Source of the DNA: Myxococcales bacterium | GTDB lineage: Bacteria > Myxococcota_A > Polyangia > JAHFDS01 | NCBI GenBank assembly: GCA_023248855.1 | Contig: JAHFDS010000025.1 | Span: 1-35,471, forward strand | Reading direction: 5' to 3' | Length of the DNA stretch: 35,471 bases | Part shown: piece after piece, positions 1-7,792 of the stretch | Numbering within the stretch: position 1 is the stretch's first letter | Layout of the letters: the number at the start of each line of letters is the position of its first letter | Translations under genes and position numbers: made by a program | Notes under the pieces: model-generated | The model's database searches: none | Seen by the model: only the letters and a program-made list of their open reading frames with translations | Told to the model about the DNA's origin: nothing

Positions 1-1763
1 ATGGCCCTCAGGAACAGCACTTGCGCGCTATCGAATGGCGTGAACCCACGGCGCAGGCGATCTGAATATTTCGGAGAGCTGCAGGCGTAATCCAAGACGG
101 ACTCCAGTCGCTCTGGATGTTCTCTCGAGTACTCCAGCAGCAGCTCCATGAGCGAGAAGCCCTCGATCGAGCGCTCGAGAAGATCGAGTTCCTGCAGCGT
201 AAGGATGATCACCGGGGTCACCATGAAGGGCCCCTTCTGCATGTTGGCGCGTGTCCAGGTGCGGTCCGGTTCCAGTAGCCGCCGGAACTCGTCGTTCAGG
301 AACTCGGCGTGCCCGGGCGAGGTCAGGTAGGGGTCCAGCACGAGGAGCACCGGCACGAGCGTCTCGGTTGCGCGCGGCCAGGGTGCCGCGACCTCCCCCG
401 AAACGACGTCGACGATGGCGCGGCGCAACTGGGCCACGCCCTTGGCACGCGCCTTGGGGTCCTTGGGAAGACCGTACTTGTCGCGCAGGTGGTCCTGGTA
501 CCGGATCCCATCAGCTTCCGGCACGACCTTGTCCTCCGCGAGGAATGACGCCTTGATCTCGACGATCGCCGCGGTCTTGGGCGCCGCGATGATGGCATCG
601 GTGATCTGCTCCCCGAGCCGACCGGGCGGAGAGAGGATGAGGCGGTTGGAAGACGGTGGATACATCTTCTGGAGACGCTCGCCGATGTACAGCTCGAACG
701 CCCTGCCGAAGCGACCGAAGAGGTCGTTTGCGTTCCATAGCGGGCGGCCCCGCTCTGATCGCGCGGCCAGAACCACGAACAGGGGCCCAGCGAGCGCCTT
801 CTCGCAGAAGAAGACCGGATCCAGGACGATGCCGCGTCCGTCATCCGTTCGGAGCAGGGGCCTGCGCCTCATGACCGCCAGGTGCTGCGAAGCATCGAGG
901 TCTGAGTTCCAGAGCGCCTCGCGCAGCTCGTCGGCCGTAGAGGCTTCGAGCTGGAGGTACTGGCCGAAGATGGACCCGAGGTGGGGTGCGGCGGAGACGA
1001 ACGTGGCACCGAAGATGCCTTGCTTCGGAGGATCCGACATCGCGCTCTGTGGCGTCACGTTGATGACGTGCGACGCCAGGTGCGCGACGCAGTGATAGTA
1101 CTGCTCCAAGGTCAACCCGGCGCTGGCCTGCTCGAACAGGGCTGCGAACTCGGGGAACACAACCGGCATGTACTTGCTGAAAAGAAGCCACCCGTGCCCG
1201 ATCGCGGCTGCGGGCAGCATGCCAGTGTCGCTCTCCATGTTGGACCGACGAATCGTCGACATCGCCGCGCGGCGCCCCTCGGCGGGGGTGCCATGTCCGC
1301 CGAAGGTCTTCGAGATCACCCTGAGCTGCCAGAGGCGCGTGCAGATGAGCGCAGCTTTGGCGAACGCGAGGCGCACTTCCGCTCGTCCGAAGGTCTCGCC
1401 ATCGCGCGGCAGATCCCGGCAGTAGATCGCCACCCAGTGAAGGAGCTCTAGCAGCTGACCGCGGAAGAAGACGATCACCTTCTGGTGGTCGCGGTAGCGC
1501 TCGGCGAGTCGCAGCACGCGCTCCCACTCGGGTCCGAGCAGCGCCGCGGTCACCCATGCCTGGCGCCGGAGCACCGGCCCCAGGAAGGTGCCCTCGGCGG
1601 GCTCTTGTACCGCGTTGCCCAGGATAAGGTTGATCCTGGCGCACCAGAACAGGGCGTCCGTCCGGCTGATCCCCTTGAGGATATCGCGTAGCTCGCGGAG
1701 CGTTCCCTTCATGCCGGGGAAGACATCCGCGGCCGACAGCGCGACCAGCACCTCTGTACTCAC
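1..1763 (-). CDS. PD-(D/E)XK nuclease-fold-like protein (3' end outside window)
   Basis: An open frame of about 587 codons runs leftward off the window edge. An in-frame TGA (complement of 1806-1808) lies just upstream, and the first usable start is GTG at 1763, preceded by AGG about 8 nt away. The N-terminal 370 residues resemble no family I recognise. Around residues 365-405 there is a PD-(D/E)XK arrangement: a helix (FGRAFELYIGERLQ), then D389, a 12-residue spacer, and E402-I-K404 on a hydrophobic strand. That geometry is typical of restriction-endonuclease-fold proteins, including defence and DNA-repair nucleases. The following segment (about residues 405-587) is helical and charged. Function is inferred from this motif alone; a catalytically dead or structural copy is possible. 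It is separated from the leftward cobT-like gene by about 200 bp, so it may have its own promoter and may lie outside the phage module. Confidence 0.7.
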   Translation of the reverse strand, partial: MSTEVLVALSAADVFPGMKGTLRELRDILKGISRTDALFWCARINLILGNAVQEPAEGTFLGPVLRRQAWVTAALLGPEWERVLRLAERYRDHQKVIVFFRGQLLELLHWVAIYCRDLPRDGETFGRAEVRLAFAKAALICTRLWQLRVISKTFGGHGTPAEGRRAAMSTIRRSNMESDTGMLPAAAIGHGWLLFSKYMPVVFPEFAALFEQASAGLTLEQYYHCVAHLASHVINVTPQSAMSDPPKQGIFGATFVSAAPHLGSIFGQYLQLEASTADELREALWNSDLDASQHLAVMRRRPLLRTDDGRGIVLDPVFFCEKALAGPLFVVLAARSERGRPLWNANDLFGRFGRAFELYIGERLQKMYPPSSNRLILSPPGRLGEQITDAIIAAPKTAAIVEIKASFLAEDKVVPEADGIRYQDHLRDKYGLPKDPKARAKGVAQLRRAIVDVVSGEVAAPWPRATETLVPVLLVLDPYLTSPGHAEFLNDEFRRLLEPDRTWTRANMQKGPFMVTPVIILTLQELDLLERSIEGFSLMELLLEYSREHPERLESVLDYACSSPKYSDRLRRGFTPFDSAQVLFLRA

Positions 1764-1887
1764 AGCAACCTGGCTCGGTCCAGCTCGCTGCCGGCCGCGG
1801 CGAGCTCATCCGGGAGCAAGAGGATGTGCGCATGCGGGCGGGAAGGCATTTGAGCCATTTGCCGTGTGACTCATGATACGCGCGCCC

Positions 1888-1902
1888 TGTGACAATGACA
1901 CA
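1888..1902. promoter_or_regulatory. Imperfect palindrome, possible operator
   Basis: TGTGACAATGACACA is a 15-bp imperfect palindrome (one mismatched pair) in the 198-bp gap upstream of the leftward gene that starts at 1763. It could bind a dimeric regulator. No clear -35/-10 pair was found nearby. Short palindromes occur by chance, so the assignment is weak. Confidence 0.25.
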
Positions 1903-1961
1903 TCCGCCCGGGGACACCCGGGATGGCGGACGCGCCGGCGGCGCTGCACCTCTACCCCGGC

Positions 1962-4004
1962 CTACGCCGCGTGTTTGTTGAGTCCTCGTCGCAGCAGCGT
2001 GTCCAGGGCGCGCATCGCCTCGCGCGGCAGGTCCGCGATCGAGTTCACGACCACGTACTCGGGGTAGTAGCTCGAAACCGCGTCGGACTCGATCCCGATC
2101 CCGAACAGCTCCGTTCCGGTCGCGCGGATCTCGCGGATGGCGCGATGCAGGTGGGCTTGCTGGCGCTCGAGGCAGTGCCCGTCGATCACGGTGCCGCAGG
2201 GCATACCGTCCGAGAACACGAAGAGGATGCGACGTTCGCCTGGGACACTTGCCTGGGCGAGCCGGCGCGCGGCGACGAGCAGGCTCTCGCCGTCGTAGTT
2301 GGCCTCGCCCGCGGCGAAAGAGGACATCGCCACCAGGCGGCCGCTGGCGCGGCGGAAGTCCTCCGCGAAGTCCTTGTAGACGATCGTGCGCAGGGCGCCC
2401 CAGCGCGCAAACAGCGTGCGATCCTCGTGCGTCGCGGCGGAGAATCGACTTCGCCCGTCCCAGTGCGTGCCCGAGGTGAAGCCGAGGACCTCGAACGGGA
2501 TGCGCAGCTGGGTCAGGACCTCCGAGAACACTGAGGCGGCGTGGGCGGCGAGCGGCATGCGCTTCTCGGCGATCATCGAGCCCGAGTGATCGACCAGGAG
2601 CGAGACGCGCGTGTTGAAGGCGCGCGCCAGCTCGCGCTGGCGGAACACGTTGCGGTCGATGCCGACCGGGATCTTGTGCAGGGCGCCCGGATCCACCTTG
2701 CCGCGCGCGCGCCCGGACTCCCAGCGGGCCTTGCGGCTCGACAAGAGGGTCCGAGCCAGCGTGCGCTTGATGGCCATGACGTCGCCCCGGATGGCCTGGA
2801 TCATGCGCTGGTAGGCGGCGCGATCTCCGTCGGGTGCCGGAGTCACCTTGTCGTGCTCGGTCGTGTAGACGAGGTAGGCACCGTCTGCCGCGTCGAGCGC
2901 TTCCTTGGCTTCCGCGCAGAGGAAGCGCTTGACGGTCCAAGTCCCATCGCGCTCGAGGTCCGCGGCGGCGACGTCCGTGATGTCCTCGCAGGGCTCGGGC
3001 GTGGACACGATGGCGTGCCCTTCGTCCGGTTCGCCCGAGTCCATGTGCTCCGGCTCGGAATCGTCGCCCAGGCTGCCCGGCGTGCCGGCGCGCTCCTCGG
3101 CGTCATCGCCTTCTCCCTGAGCGCTGTCGGCCGAGGGCGCACCGCCGTCCTCCTCCAGGTCGCCTTCATGCGCGTGGTCCGAGTCGTCGGACTCGTCCTC
3201 GCAGCCCTCGTCCTCGCCGGCGGCATCGGCCTCCGGTTCGTCCGCCTCGGCGGGCTCCTCGGTCGAAGAGGCGTCGCTTTCACCGGCATCGGAATCGCCG
3301 GTCGGGCCGTCCTCCTCGGGACCCTTCGGCTCCTTCGAGCGCTCGCGCTCCTCCTCGATCAGGTCGCGCACGGCGGCCAGGATCTTGCGCGCGAGCACCA
3401 GCACCTCGGTGGTCGTGGCGCACTTGTGTACGGGCTCGCGCGCCAGGATCTCCCTCGCGACCCGGAGGTGCGGCTGGATGGCGTCGCACGAGTCGATCCA
3501 CTTCGCCACGAACCAGTGGCGGTCCAGGCCGCGCTCCGCGAAGTAGAGCGCGATGCAGAACTTGTGGAACAGCGACACCGGCCAGCCGGCCTCGTCGAGC
3601 CGCGTGCAGAAGAACTCGTTGCACGCGCGCAGGTTCGCCGCGCAGCCCGGCCACATCGCGATCAGGCGCTCCTCGATGCGCGCGTCCTCGAGCGCGTTCA
3701 CGAGGTTCTTCTCGAGCGGGTCCGGCAGCGGGAAGAACTCGGAGAAGATCACATGCCCGGCCTCGTGGTCGAGCGTGCCGTGGACCGCCCCGATGAGCTC
3801 TGCGGGGGCGTTGTCGGGCACGACGGGCAGCACGATCTTGCGGCCGTCCGTGTGCGCCTCCGTGCCGCGCATGACGACCTGGACGCCCCAGCGCTCGGAC
3901 AGCATCGCCGCGATCCGCTCGAAGATCCCGAGCCAGGAGCTCGAGGGCCTGTCTGCGCTATCGACGCCGGTCAGGAGCGCGCTTCGGAGTGTGCTGGGCT
4001 TCAT
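1962..4004 (-). CDS. cobT: CobT-like VWA protein with HEAGH metallopeptidase-like motif
   Basis: 680 residues from ATG at 4004, chosen because homology-like sequence begins here and the promoter-like element at 4020-4039 ends 15 nt upstream; the frame stays open further upstream. Residues 1-150 contain H80-E-A-G-H84 followed by acidic positions E106/E111 in a NALEDARIE stretch, the layout of a zinc HExxH...E site. Residues about 195-320 are an Asp/Glu/Ser-rich low-complexity linker. The C-terminal VWA domain has the MIDAS motif D472-H-S-G-S476. Cellular CobT works with CobS and CobN in aerobic cobalt chelation, and phages often carry CobS/CobT without CobN, as here, so cobalamin synthesis is not implied. 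With the upstream AAA+ gene it resembles AAA+/VWA remodelling pairs. Metal binding and protease activity are inference. Confidence 0.85.
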   Translation of the reverse strand: MKPSTLRSALLTGVDSADRPSSSWLGIFERIAAMLSERWGVQVVMRGTEAHTDGRKIVLPVVPDNAPAELIGAVHGTLDHEAGHVIFSEFFPLPDPLEKNLVNALEDARIEERLIAMWPGCAANLRACNEFFCTRLDEAGWPVSLFHKFCIALYFAERGLDRHWFVAKWIDSCDAIQPHLRVAREILAREPVHKCATTTEVLVLARKILAAVRDLIEEERERSKEPKGPEEDGPTGDSDAGESDASSTEEPAEADEPEADAAGEDEGCEDESDDSDHAHEGDLEEDGGAPSADSAQGEGDDAEERAGTPGSLGDDSEPEHMDSGEPDEGHAIVSTPEPCEDITDVAAADLERDGTWTVKRFLCAEAKEALDAADGAYLVYTTEHDKVTPAPDGDRAAYQRMIQAIRGDVMAIKRTLARTLLSSRKARWESGRARGKVDPGALHKIPVGIDRNVFRQRELARAFNTRVSLLVDHSGSMIAEKRMPLAAHAASVFSEVLTQLRIPFEVLGFTSGTHWDGRSRFSAATHEDRTLFARWGALRTIVYKDFAEDFRRASGRLVAMSSFAAGEANYDGESLLVAARRLAQASVPGERRILFVFSDGMPCGTVIDGHCLERQQAHLHRAIREIRATGTELFGIGIESDAVSSYYPEYVVVNSIADLPREAMRALDTLLRRGLNKHAA

Positions 4005-4019
4005 GCCAGTCTTCGGGCA

Positions 4020-4039
4020 GCGACCGCGCCGGCCAATCG
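4020..4039 (-). promoter_or_regulatory. Recurrent 20-bp promoter-like element, copy A
   Basis: Sense strand CGATTGGCCGGCGCGGTCGC, ending 15 nt upstream of the cobT-like start and lying after the stop of the WGR gene. Related copies stand upstream of many other transcription units in the window (5483-5502, 5516-5535, 8091-8110, 10541-10560, 12286-12305, 12908-12927, 31254-31273). Recurrence at gene starts is what is seen; a promoter or operator role is inferred. Confidence 0.6.
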
Positions 4040-4045
4040 CACCGG

Positions 4046-4468
4046 TCAGATCGCCCATCGGGCCTCCCGCTTGCGCAGTGCCAACACCTCTCGAAGCGCC
4101 TCCGGCTCGGTTGTCGGGTGGACAGGTGCTGGGCTCGCCGGAGCCTTGCCCGCCGACCCGCTCGGCCCGGGTGCGATGCGCTTGTCGGCGACCACCCGGT
4201 AGCCGCGGCCCTGCTTCTTGCGCACCAGCTCGCCGAGCGCGCGCTCGCACCTGCTGGCGTCACCGGTGGCCTTGACCTGCTCGGTCATGTGACCAGAGAT
4301 CGCGCCCCACTCGGCCCGACAGCGGAAGCGGCCAGGCACGGCGGGGTCGTGCTCGGTGCACACGACGTAGGCCTTGCTCGCCCCGCCTTCGGTGTTCTCC
4401 ATGCGGACGAACCGGACCACGCCGGGATCCGTTTCCTCGGTCGGCCGGCTGCGCACGGTCCCGGCCAT
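4046..4468 (-). CDS. WGR-domain protein
   Basis: 140 residues from ATG at 4468. The start directly follows the stop of the cobS-like gene (2-nt gap), so the two are translationally linked. Residues about 15-95 match the WGR fold: a strand run (VRFVRMEN, KAYVVCTEH), a central AEWGAISGHM in which WGR is changed to WGA, then a helix and KKQGRGYRVV. WGR domains occur in PARPs and bacterial MolR-type proteins and are thought to bind nucleic acid ends or proteins. The tail (about 95-140) is Pro/Ala-rich and then charged. Lying between the AAA+ ATPase and VWA genes, it may be the adaptor or substrate-recognition part of that machine. The domain call is moderately sure; the role is inference. Confidence 0.75.
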   Translation of the reverse strand: MAGTVRSRPTEETDPGVVRFVRMENTEGGASKAYVVCTEHDPAVPGRFRCRAEWGAISGHMTEQVKATGDASRCERALGELVRKKQGRGYRVVADKRIAPGPSGSAGKAPASPAPVHPTTEPEALREVLALRKREARWAI

Positions 4469-4470
4469 GG

Positions 4471-5448
4471 TTACTCGCCTCCGCGCTGGATGATCCCGGC
4501 CACGGCGGCGCTGTCCTCGGGCGCCATGCGGTTCAGGAAGGCGTACTTGGCCGCCTTGGTGTAGTCGCCGATCGCGAGGTACTTCTCGCACCAGTTGATG
4601 AGGTCACGGCTGGACAGCGGAGAGGACAACGTCCCCGCCGCGAACGCCTCGCGCACCTTGGCGATCACGCGTACGAAGAGATCCGCCTCGACCTTCTTGA
4701 ACCCGGCCGGCGAGAAGCGCTTGAGCAGCATCTGCGCCTCCTCCGCGGTGCTGAGGTACCCGAGCTTGATGGTGGTCCCGAAGCGGTTGAGCTGCGCGTA
4801 GTTCTGCACGCGCGTGCCGGTCGTGTAGAGGCCGCTCTCGTCGCCCTGGCCCGCGGTGTTGGCGGTCGCGACGATGTGGTGCCCGGCGGGAAGCGACAGC
4901 ACCTCGCCGCCGTTCTCCAGGATGAGCAGGCGCCCGTCGTCCTTCTGTAGCGGCCGCTGGAGCACGAACGCGCACTCGTCGGAGATCGCGTCCCACTCGT
5001 CGAAGAGCACGAAGCAGCCCTCGTAGTCCCGGTACGCGCGCGGCAGGACGCCGTACTGGAACACCACCTCGCCGCCGCGCACGACGTGCGTGCCGACCAG
5101 GTCATCGCGGCCGATGCCGCCGTCGAAGTTGATCTTGCAGACGTTGAAGTTCAGGCGCGCGGCGACCTGCTCCACGAGGGAGGTCTTGCCGGTGCCGGTG
5201 TGGCCGTGCACGAGGATGCGGTCACCCATCTGCAGGCCCAGCAGGAACGCGAGCGTGTCCTCCTTGGGGAAGACGTAGCCGGGGTCGAGCGCGGGCGTCT
5301 CTCGGTCGGGCTGGGCGTAGCCCTCGATGGTGAGCGGGACGTCGATCCCGAACGTCTCGCGCACGGGGAAGCTCTTCTTCTCGCGCGAGCCGAGCATCGG
5401 GGTCCGGACCGGGCGGCTGGAAAGCATCGAAATTGCGGGGGTCGTCAT
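4471..5448 (-). CDS. cobS: CobS-like AAA+ ATPase
   Basis: 325 residues from ATG at 5448, with AAGGAG about 11 nt upstream. Residues 20-60 match the CobS N-terminal signature (FGIDVPLTIEGYA, LDPGYVFPKEDT). Walker A is GHTGTGKT at 82-89, Walker B FVLFDEWD at 146-153, and sensor-1 lies in ATANT around 194-198, followed by a C-terminal helical lid. Length and motifs fit the CobS/MoxR group of hexameric ATPases. It is first in the leftward operon with the WGR and CobT-like genes and has a promoter-like element at 5483-5502. In cells CobS-CobT drives cobalt insertion by CobN, but no CobN is here. The enclosing phage module suggests a protein-remodelling or anti-host role; that is inference. Confidence 0.92.
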   Translation of the reverse strand: MTTPAISMLSSRPVRTPMLGSREKKSFPVRETFGIDVPLTIEGYAQPDRETPALDPGYVFPKEDTLAFLLGLQMGDRILVHGHTGTGKTSLVEQVAARLNFNVCKINFDGGIGRDDLVGTHVVRGGEVVFQYGVLPRAYRDYEGCFVLFDEWDAISDECAFVLQRPLQKDDGRLLILENGGEVLSLPAGHHIVATANTAGQGDESGLYTTGTRVQNYAQLNRFGTTIKLGYLSTAEEAQMLLKRFSPAGFKKVEADLFVRVIAKVREAFAAGTLSSPLSSRDLINWCEKYLAIGDYTKAAKYAFLNRMAPEDSAAVAGIIQRGGE

Positions 5449-5482
5449 CTCGGCGGCTCCTTGGTTCGAGAAAGCTCGGCGA

Positions 5483-5502
5483 GCGAGCGCTCCGGCCAAT
5501 CG
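5483..5502 (-). promoter_or_regulatory. Recurrent 20-bp promoter-like element, copy B
   Basis: Sense strand CGATTGGCCGGAGCGCTCGC, ending 34 nt upstream of the cobS-like ATG. It is close to consensus and shares a 123-bp divergent intergenic region with copy F, which faces the other way. Confidence 0.6.
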
Positions 5503-5515
5503 ACGGGCGAGGAAC

Positions 5516-5535
5516 CGATTGGCCGACCTGGTCAC
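5516..5535 (+). promoter_or_regulatory. Recurrent 20-bp promoter-like element, copy F
   Basis: CGATTGGCCGACCTGGTCAC on the + strand, ending 36 nt upstream of the ATG at 5572. Only the first 10 bases match the consensus well, but GCCGACCTG is shared with copy G at 31254-31273. It faces the rightward operon, opposite to copy B. Confidence 0.5.
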
Positions 5536-5571
5536 TCCACGACGTGCCTCGAAGCCAACGAGGAGCCGAAA

Positions 5572-5943
5572 ATGAGCAAGACCAGAGAAGCCGCCAAGAC
5601 CGAGATCATGACCACCTCCGACCACCTTGCCCCGGTCACTGAGATCGAGCTGGCCGCCCTCAAGCGCGACCGCGCGGTCCTCGCGGACCTCGAGACCCAG
5701 GCCAAGGCCTTGGCCAAGAACCTGGACTCCCGCGAGGAGGACCTCATCACGCGCATCGAGGCGGGCGCCGAGGTCCTGGGTGCCCTCCGTCCCACGGTGA
5801 AGGTGGTGTCCCGCAAGAGCGTGAGCTGGACCGCGGCCTTCGCGGGACTCTGCAAGCGCCTGGGCCTCGACCACGTCGCCGAGGTCAGCCAGGTCAAGGA
5901 CGCGACGCCGGTCACGATGTCGAAGTCGCTGCTGGTGCCGTGA
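5572..5943 (+). CDS. Small coiled-coil protein of unknown function
   Basis: 123 residues from ATG at 5572, with AGGAG about 6 nt upstream. Residues 20-65 form a likely charged coiled coil (IELAALKRDRAVLADLE onward). Residues 75-123 look like a small mixed alpha/beta domain. I recognise no family. It is the first gene of a rightward operon ending in the primase and the alpha-CTD-like regulator, and its stop overlaps the next start. A role in phage replication or early takeover is guessed from context only. Confidence 0.75.
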   Translation: MSKTREAAKTEIMTTSDHLAPVTEIELAALKRDRAVLADLETQAKALAKNLDSREEDLITRIEAGAEVLGALRPTVKVVSRKSVSWTAAFAGLCKRLGLDHVAEVSQVKDATPVTMSKSLLVP

Positions 5944-6212
5944 TGGTGGGCCTGGCGGAGGCGCAGGTCCCCAACCTCGACCGCCTGACGCGTGCCGAGC
6001 TCGGCCGCTTCATCGACGACACCGAGGGCCGGCGGAACCTCTGGGGCAGGCGCCGGGGTGGCGTGCGCGCGACGGAGCAGTTGCGGGAGTACGCGCTGCT
6101 CCGCGCGTCCGCCCTGTCCTACCGCGAGGCACGTGACTTCGCGCGCGCGGCGCGCGAGGAGGCGGCGTGCGCGCGTCTGCTCGCTGAGCTGCCGGACTGG
6201 GCGCGCTGGTAG
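5943..6212 (+). CDS. Small Arg/Ala-rich protein of unknown function
   Basis: 89 residues. ATG at 5943 overlaps the TGA of the previous gene, which supports translational coupling; a GTG three bases earlier is also possible. The protein is helical and basic, with LTRAELGRFIDDTEGRRN near the N-terminus and an Arg-rich turn around residues 33-42. No family recognised. The next gene starts 8 bases after its stop. Confidence 0.65.
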   Translation: MVGLAEAQVPNLDRLTRAELGRFIDDTEGRRNLWGRRRGGVRATEQLREYALLRASALSYREARDFARAAREEAACARLLAELPDWARW

Positions 6213-6219
6213 CACGCCC

Positions 6220-7233
6220 GTGCCGGGCCTCGGCTCGTTCGACCTCGCCGCCTACCTGCGCGAGCGCGCTCCCGGCGCCAAGCCGACCGGTGCGCCCCTG
6301 GAGTGGCTGCACAGGTGTCCGCGCTGCTCGGGCGCGGAGCACCTCTACATCAACATCGAGAAGCGTTGCGGCCATTGCTTCCGCTGCGGCTGGTCGCCCG
6401 GGCTCGTGGACCTCCTGGCCGAGCTCGAGCACCGGCCGCGGCGAGAGATCCTGGCCCGGATCGCGCGACACGCCGCGCCGCGCCGCGATCCCGACCTCGA
6501 GGCCCTGCGCGCGCGCGTGCTGGCCCTCGGGGCTCGATGGCCGGCTCCCCGCGTGGGCGCCCCCGCGTTGCCGCTGCCCGATGCGTACATCCCTCTCGCC
6601 GCGCACCACGACGGTGCGACCGAGCGCGCGCTCGGTCCGTTCCGAGACTACCTCGCGCGCCGGCGCATCTCGGAGGATCACATCGCCCGTCACCGGATCG
6701 GGTGCGCCCTGGTCGGGCGCTACCAGGGGCGCGTGATCCTGCCCGTGTTCACGGAAGGCCGGCTCTTCACCTACCAGGCGCGCGACATCACCGGGCGCGC
6801 GCCAGCCAAGTACCTCGGACCGCCGGGTGCGGCGCTGGGTCAGGTGCTCTTCAACCTCGACCACGCGCGGCGCTACCCACAGATCGTCCTCTGCGAGGGC
6901 ATCATCAGCGCGCTCTGCGCCGGCCCCGACGCGGTGGCGAGCTTCGGCAAGGCGCTGAAGCCCGGCCAGGTCGCGCTGCTCGCCCATGCCGGCCGGCCGG
7001 TCACCGTGCTCTACGACGCCGCCAAGGCGAAGACGGGGGCGGCCGCCGCCCATGCAGAGGCGCACGCCGCGGCGGAACGCCTGCAGCGTGCCGGCCTCAC
7101 GGTGCGAATCGCCCGTCTCCAGTGCGGCGATCCCGCTGATCATCCGCCCGAGGTCGTCAGGGACGCGCTGGCCGTCGCTGTGCCCCTCGACCCGCTCGAG
7201 GGGGTGAGGAGCCGCTTGGGGTGTGGTATCTGA
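6220..7233 (+). CDS. Phage DNA primase (CHC2-type zinc finger plus TOPRIM)
   Basis: 337 residues from GTG at 6220, coupled to the upstream stop; no strong ribosome site is seen. Residues 33-56 are a zinc-binding DnaG-type finger with C33-x2-C36 and C50-x2-C53-x2-C56. After a linker, residues about 140-290 form a TOPRIM-like region with E226 in LCEG and D266 in LYDAAKAK. The usual DxD metal pair is reduced to D266-x-A268, which is unusual for an active primase and may mean altered metal binding. Length fits small phage primases without a fused helicase domain; no helicase gene is seen nearby. The protein would synthesise RNA primers at the phage fork. The family call is secure; activity is less so. 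Confidence 0.85.
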   Translation: MPGLGSFDLAAYLRERAPGAKPTGAPLEWLHRCPRCSGAEHLYINIEKRCGHCFRCGWSPGLVDLLAELEHRPRREILARIARHAAPRRDPDLEALRARVLALGARWPAPRVGAPALPLPDAYIPLAAHHDGATERALGPFRDYLARRRISEDHIARHRIGCALVGRYQGRVILPVFTEGRLFTYQARDITGRAPAKYLGPPGAALGQVLFNLDHARRYPQIVLCEGIISALCAGPDAVASFGKALKPGQVALLAHAGRPVTVLYDAAKAKTGAAAAHAEAHAAAERLQRAGLTVRIARLQCGDPADHPPEVVRDALAVAVPLDPLEGVRSRLGCGI

Positions 7234-7774
7234 CGGCGAGCAGCAGATGAAGGCACGCAGACCAGGCATCCAGAAGCAAGCCGAGGCGATGCGCGCGATG
7301 CGTGACACCGGCGCCACCTACGAGTCGATCGCCACGCGCTTCGAGCTCAGTGCAGAGCGAGTGCGTCAGATCCTCATCGAGGACGCGCGCCTGCGTCAGA
7401 GACAGGCTGCCGCGGCCGAGCGCGTGGAGCGGGGCGAGCCCACCTTGGTCGCCGATCTGGCCTGGAGCCTACGCGTGGAGCAGCTGTTCGCGAACCACGG
7501 GGTCAAGACCCTCGACGAGTTGTGCGCCCTTACGACTCAGGACCTGATGCGGTGGCCGTACTTCGGCCGACATGCCATGCGTGAGGTGAGAGACGCGCTC
7601 GCCAGCATCGGCCGTCGCCTGGCCGATGGACCAGAGCCGCTCGTGAACTATCGAGCCGTGGCGCGCGAGCTGGCGGATCAGCTTCTGGAGCTCGAGCGCA
7701 GCGGCCGCGTGCAGCTCGACGAGGCACTCCGGGGCAAGTGCCTCCAGGTGGCCTCCGAGCACTGGCGCCCCTGA
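7223..7774 (+). CDS. HTH plus RNA polymerase alpha-CTD-like regulator
   Basis: 183 residues from GTG at 7223, overlapping the primase end by 11 nt; ATG at 7247 is an alternative start (175 residues). Residues about 30-55 (TYESIATRFELSAERVRQIL) are a sigma-70 region 4-type helix-turn-helix. Residues about 80-135 (WSLRVEQLFANHGVKTLDEL onward) match the helix-hairpin-helix C-terminal domain of the RNA polymerase alpha subunit. A C-terminal helical segment follows. The combination would let a phage protein bind promoter DNA and touch sigma or UP-element DNA, so it is a good candidate to read the recurrent 20-bp element. The domains are seen; that target is inference. Confidence 0.78.
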   Translation: MVSDGEQQMKARRPGIQKQAEAMRAMRDTGATYESIATRFELSAERVRQILIEDARLRQRQAAAAERVERGEPTLVADLAWSLRVEQLFANHGVKTLDELCALTTQDLMRWPYFGRHAMREVRDALASIGRRLADGPEPLVNYRAVARELADQLLELERSGRVQLDEALRGKCLQVASEHWRP

Positions 7775-7792
7775 ACACGGCCGCGTGCAGCG

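Noticed and set aside
841-2940. A 699-codon minus-strand open frame
   Set aside because: Its product is Arg/Pro/Ala-rich with no motifs, and it overlaps the cobT-like gene and the nuclease-like gene in another frame. Long spurious frames are expected at this GC content.
2541-4202. A 553-codon + strand open frame
   Set aside because: Antisense shadow of the cobT-like gene, whose HEAGH and MIDAS motifs are on the other strand.
1962-5448. A cobalamin biosynthesis operon
   Set aside because: Only CobS- and CobT-like genes are present, with a WGR gene between them and no CobN or other corrin genes nearby.
7776-7787. CACG-GCCG-CGTG hairpin between converging genes as a terminator
   Set aside because: The stem is only four base pairs and has no T-run on either strand.
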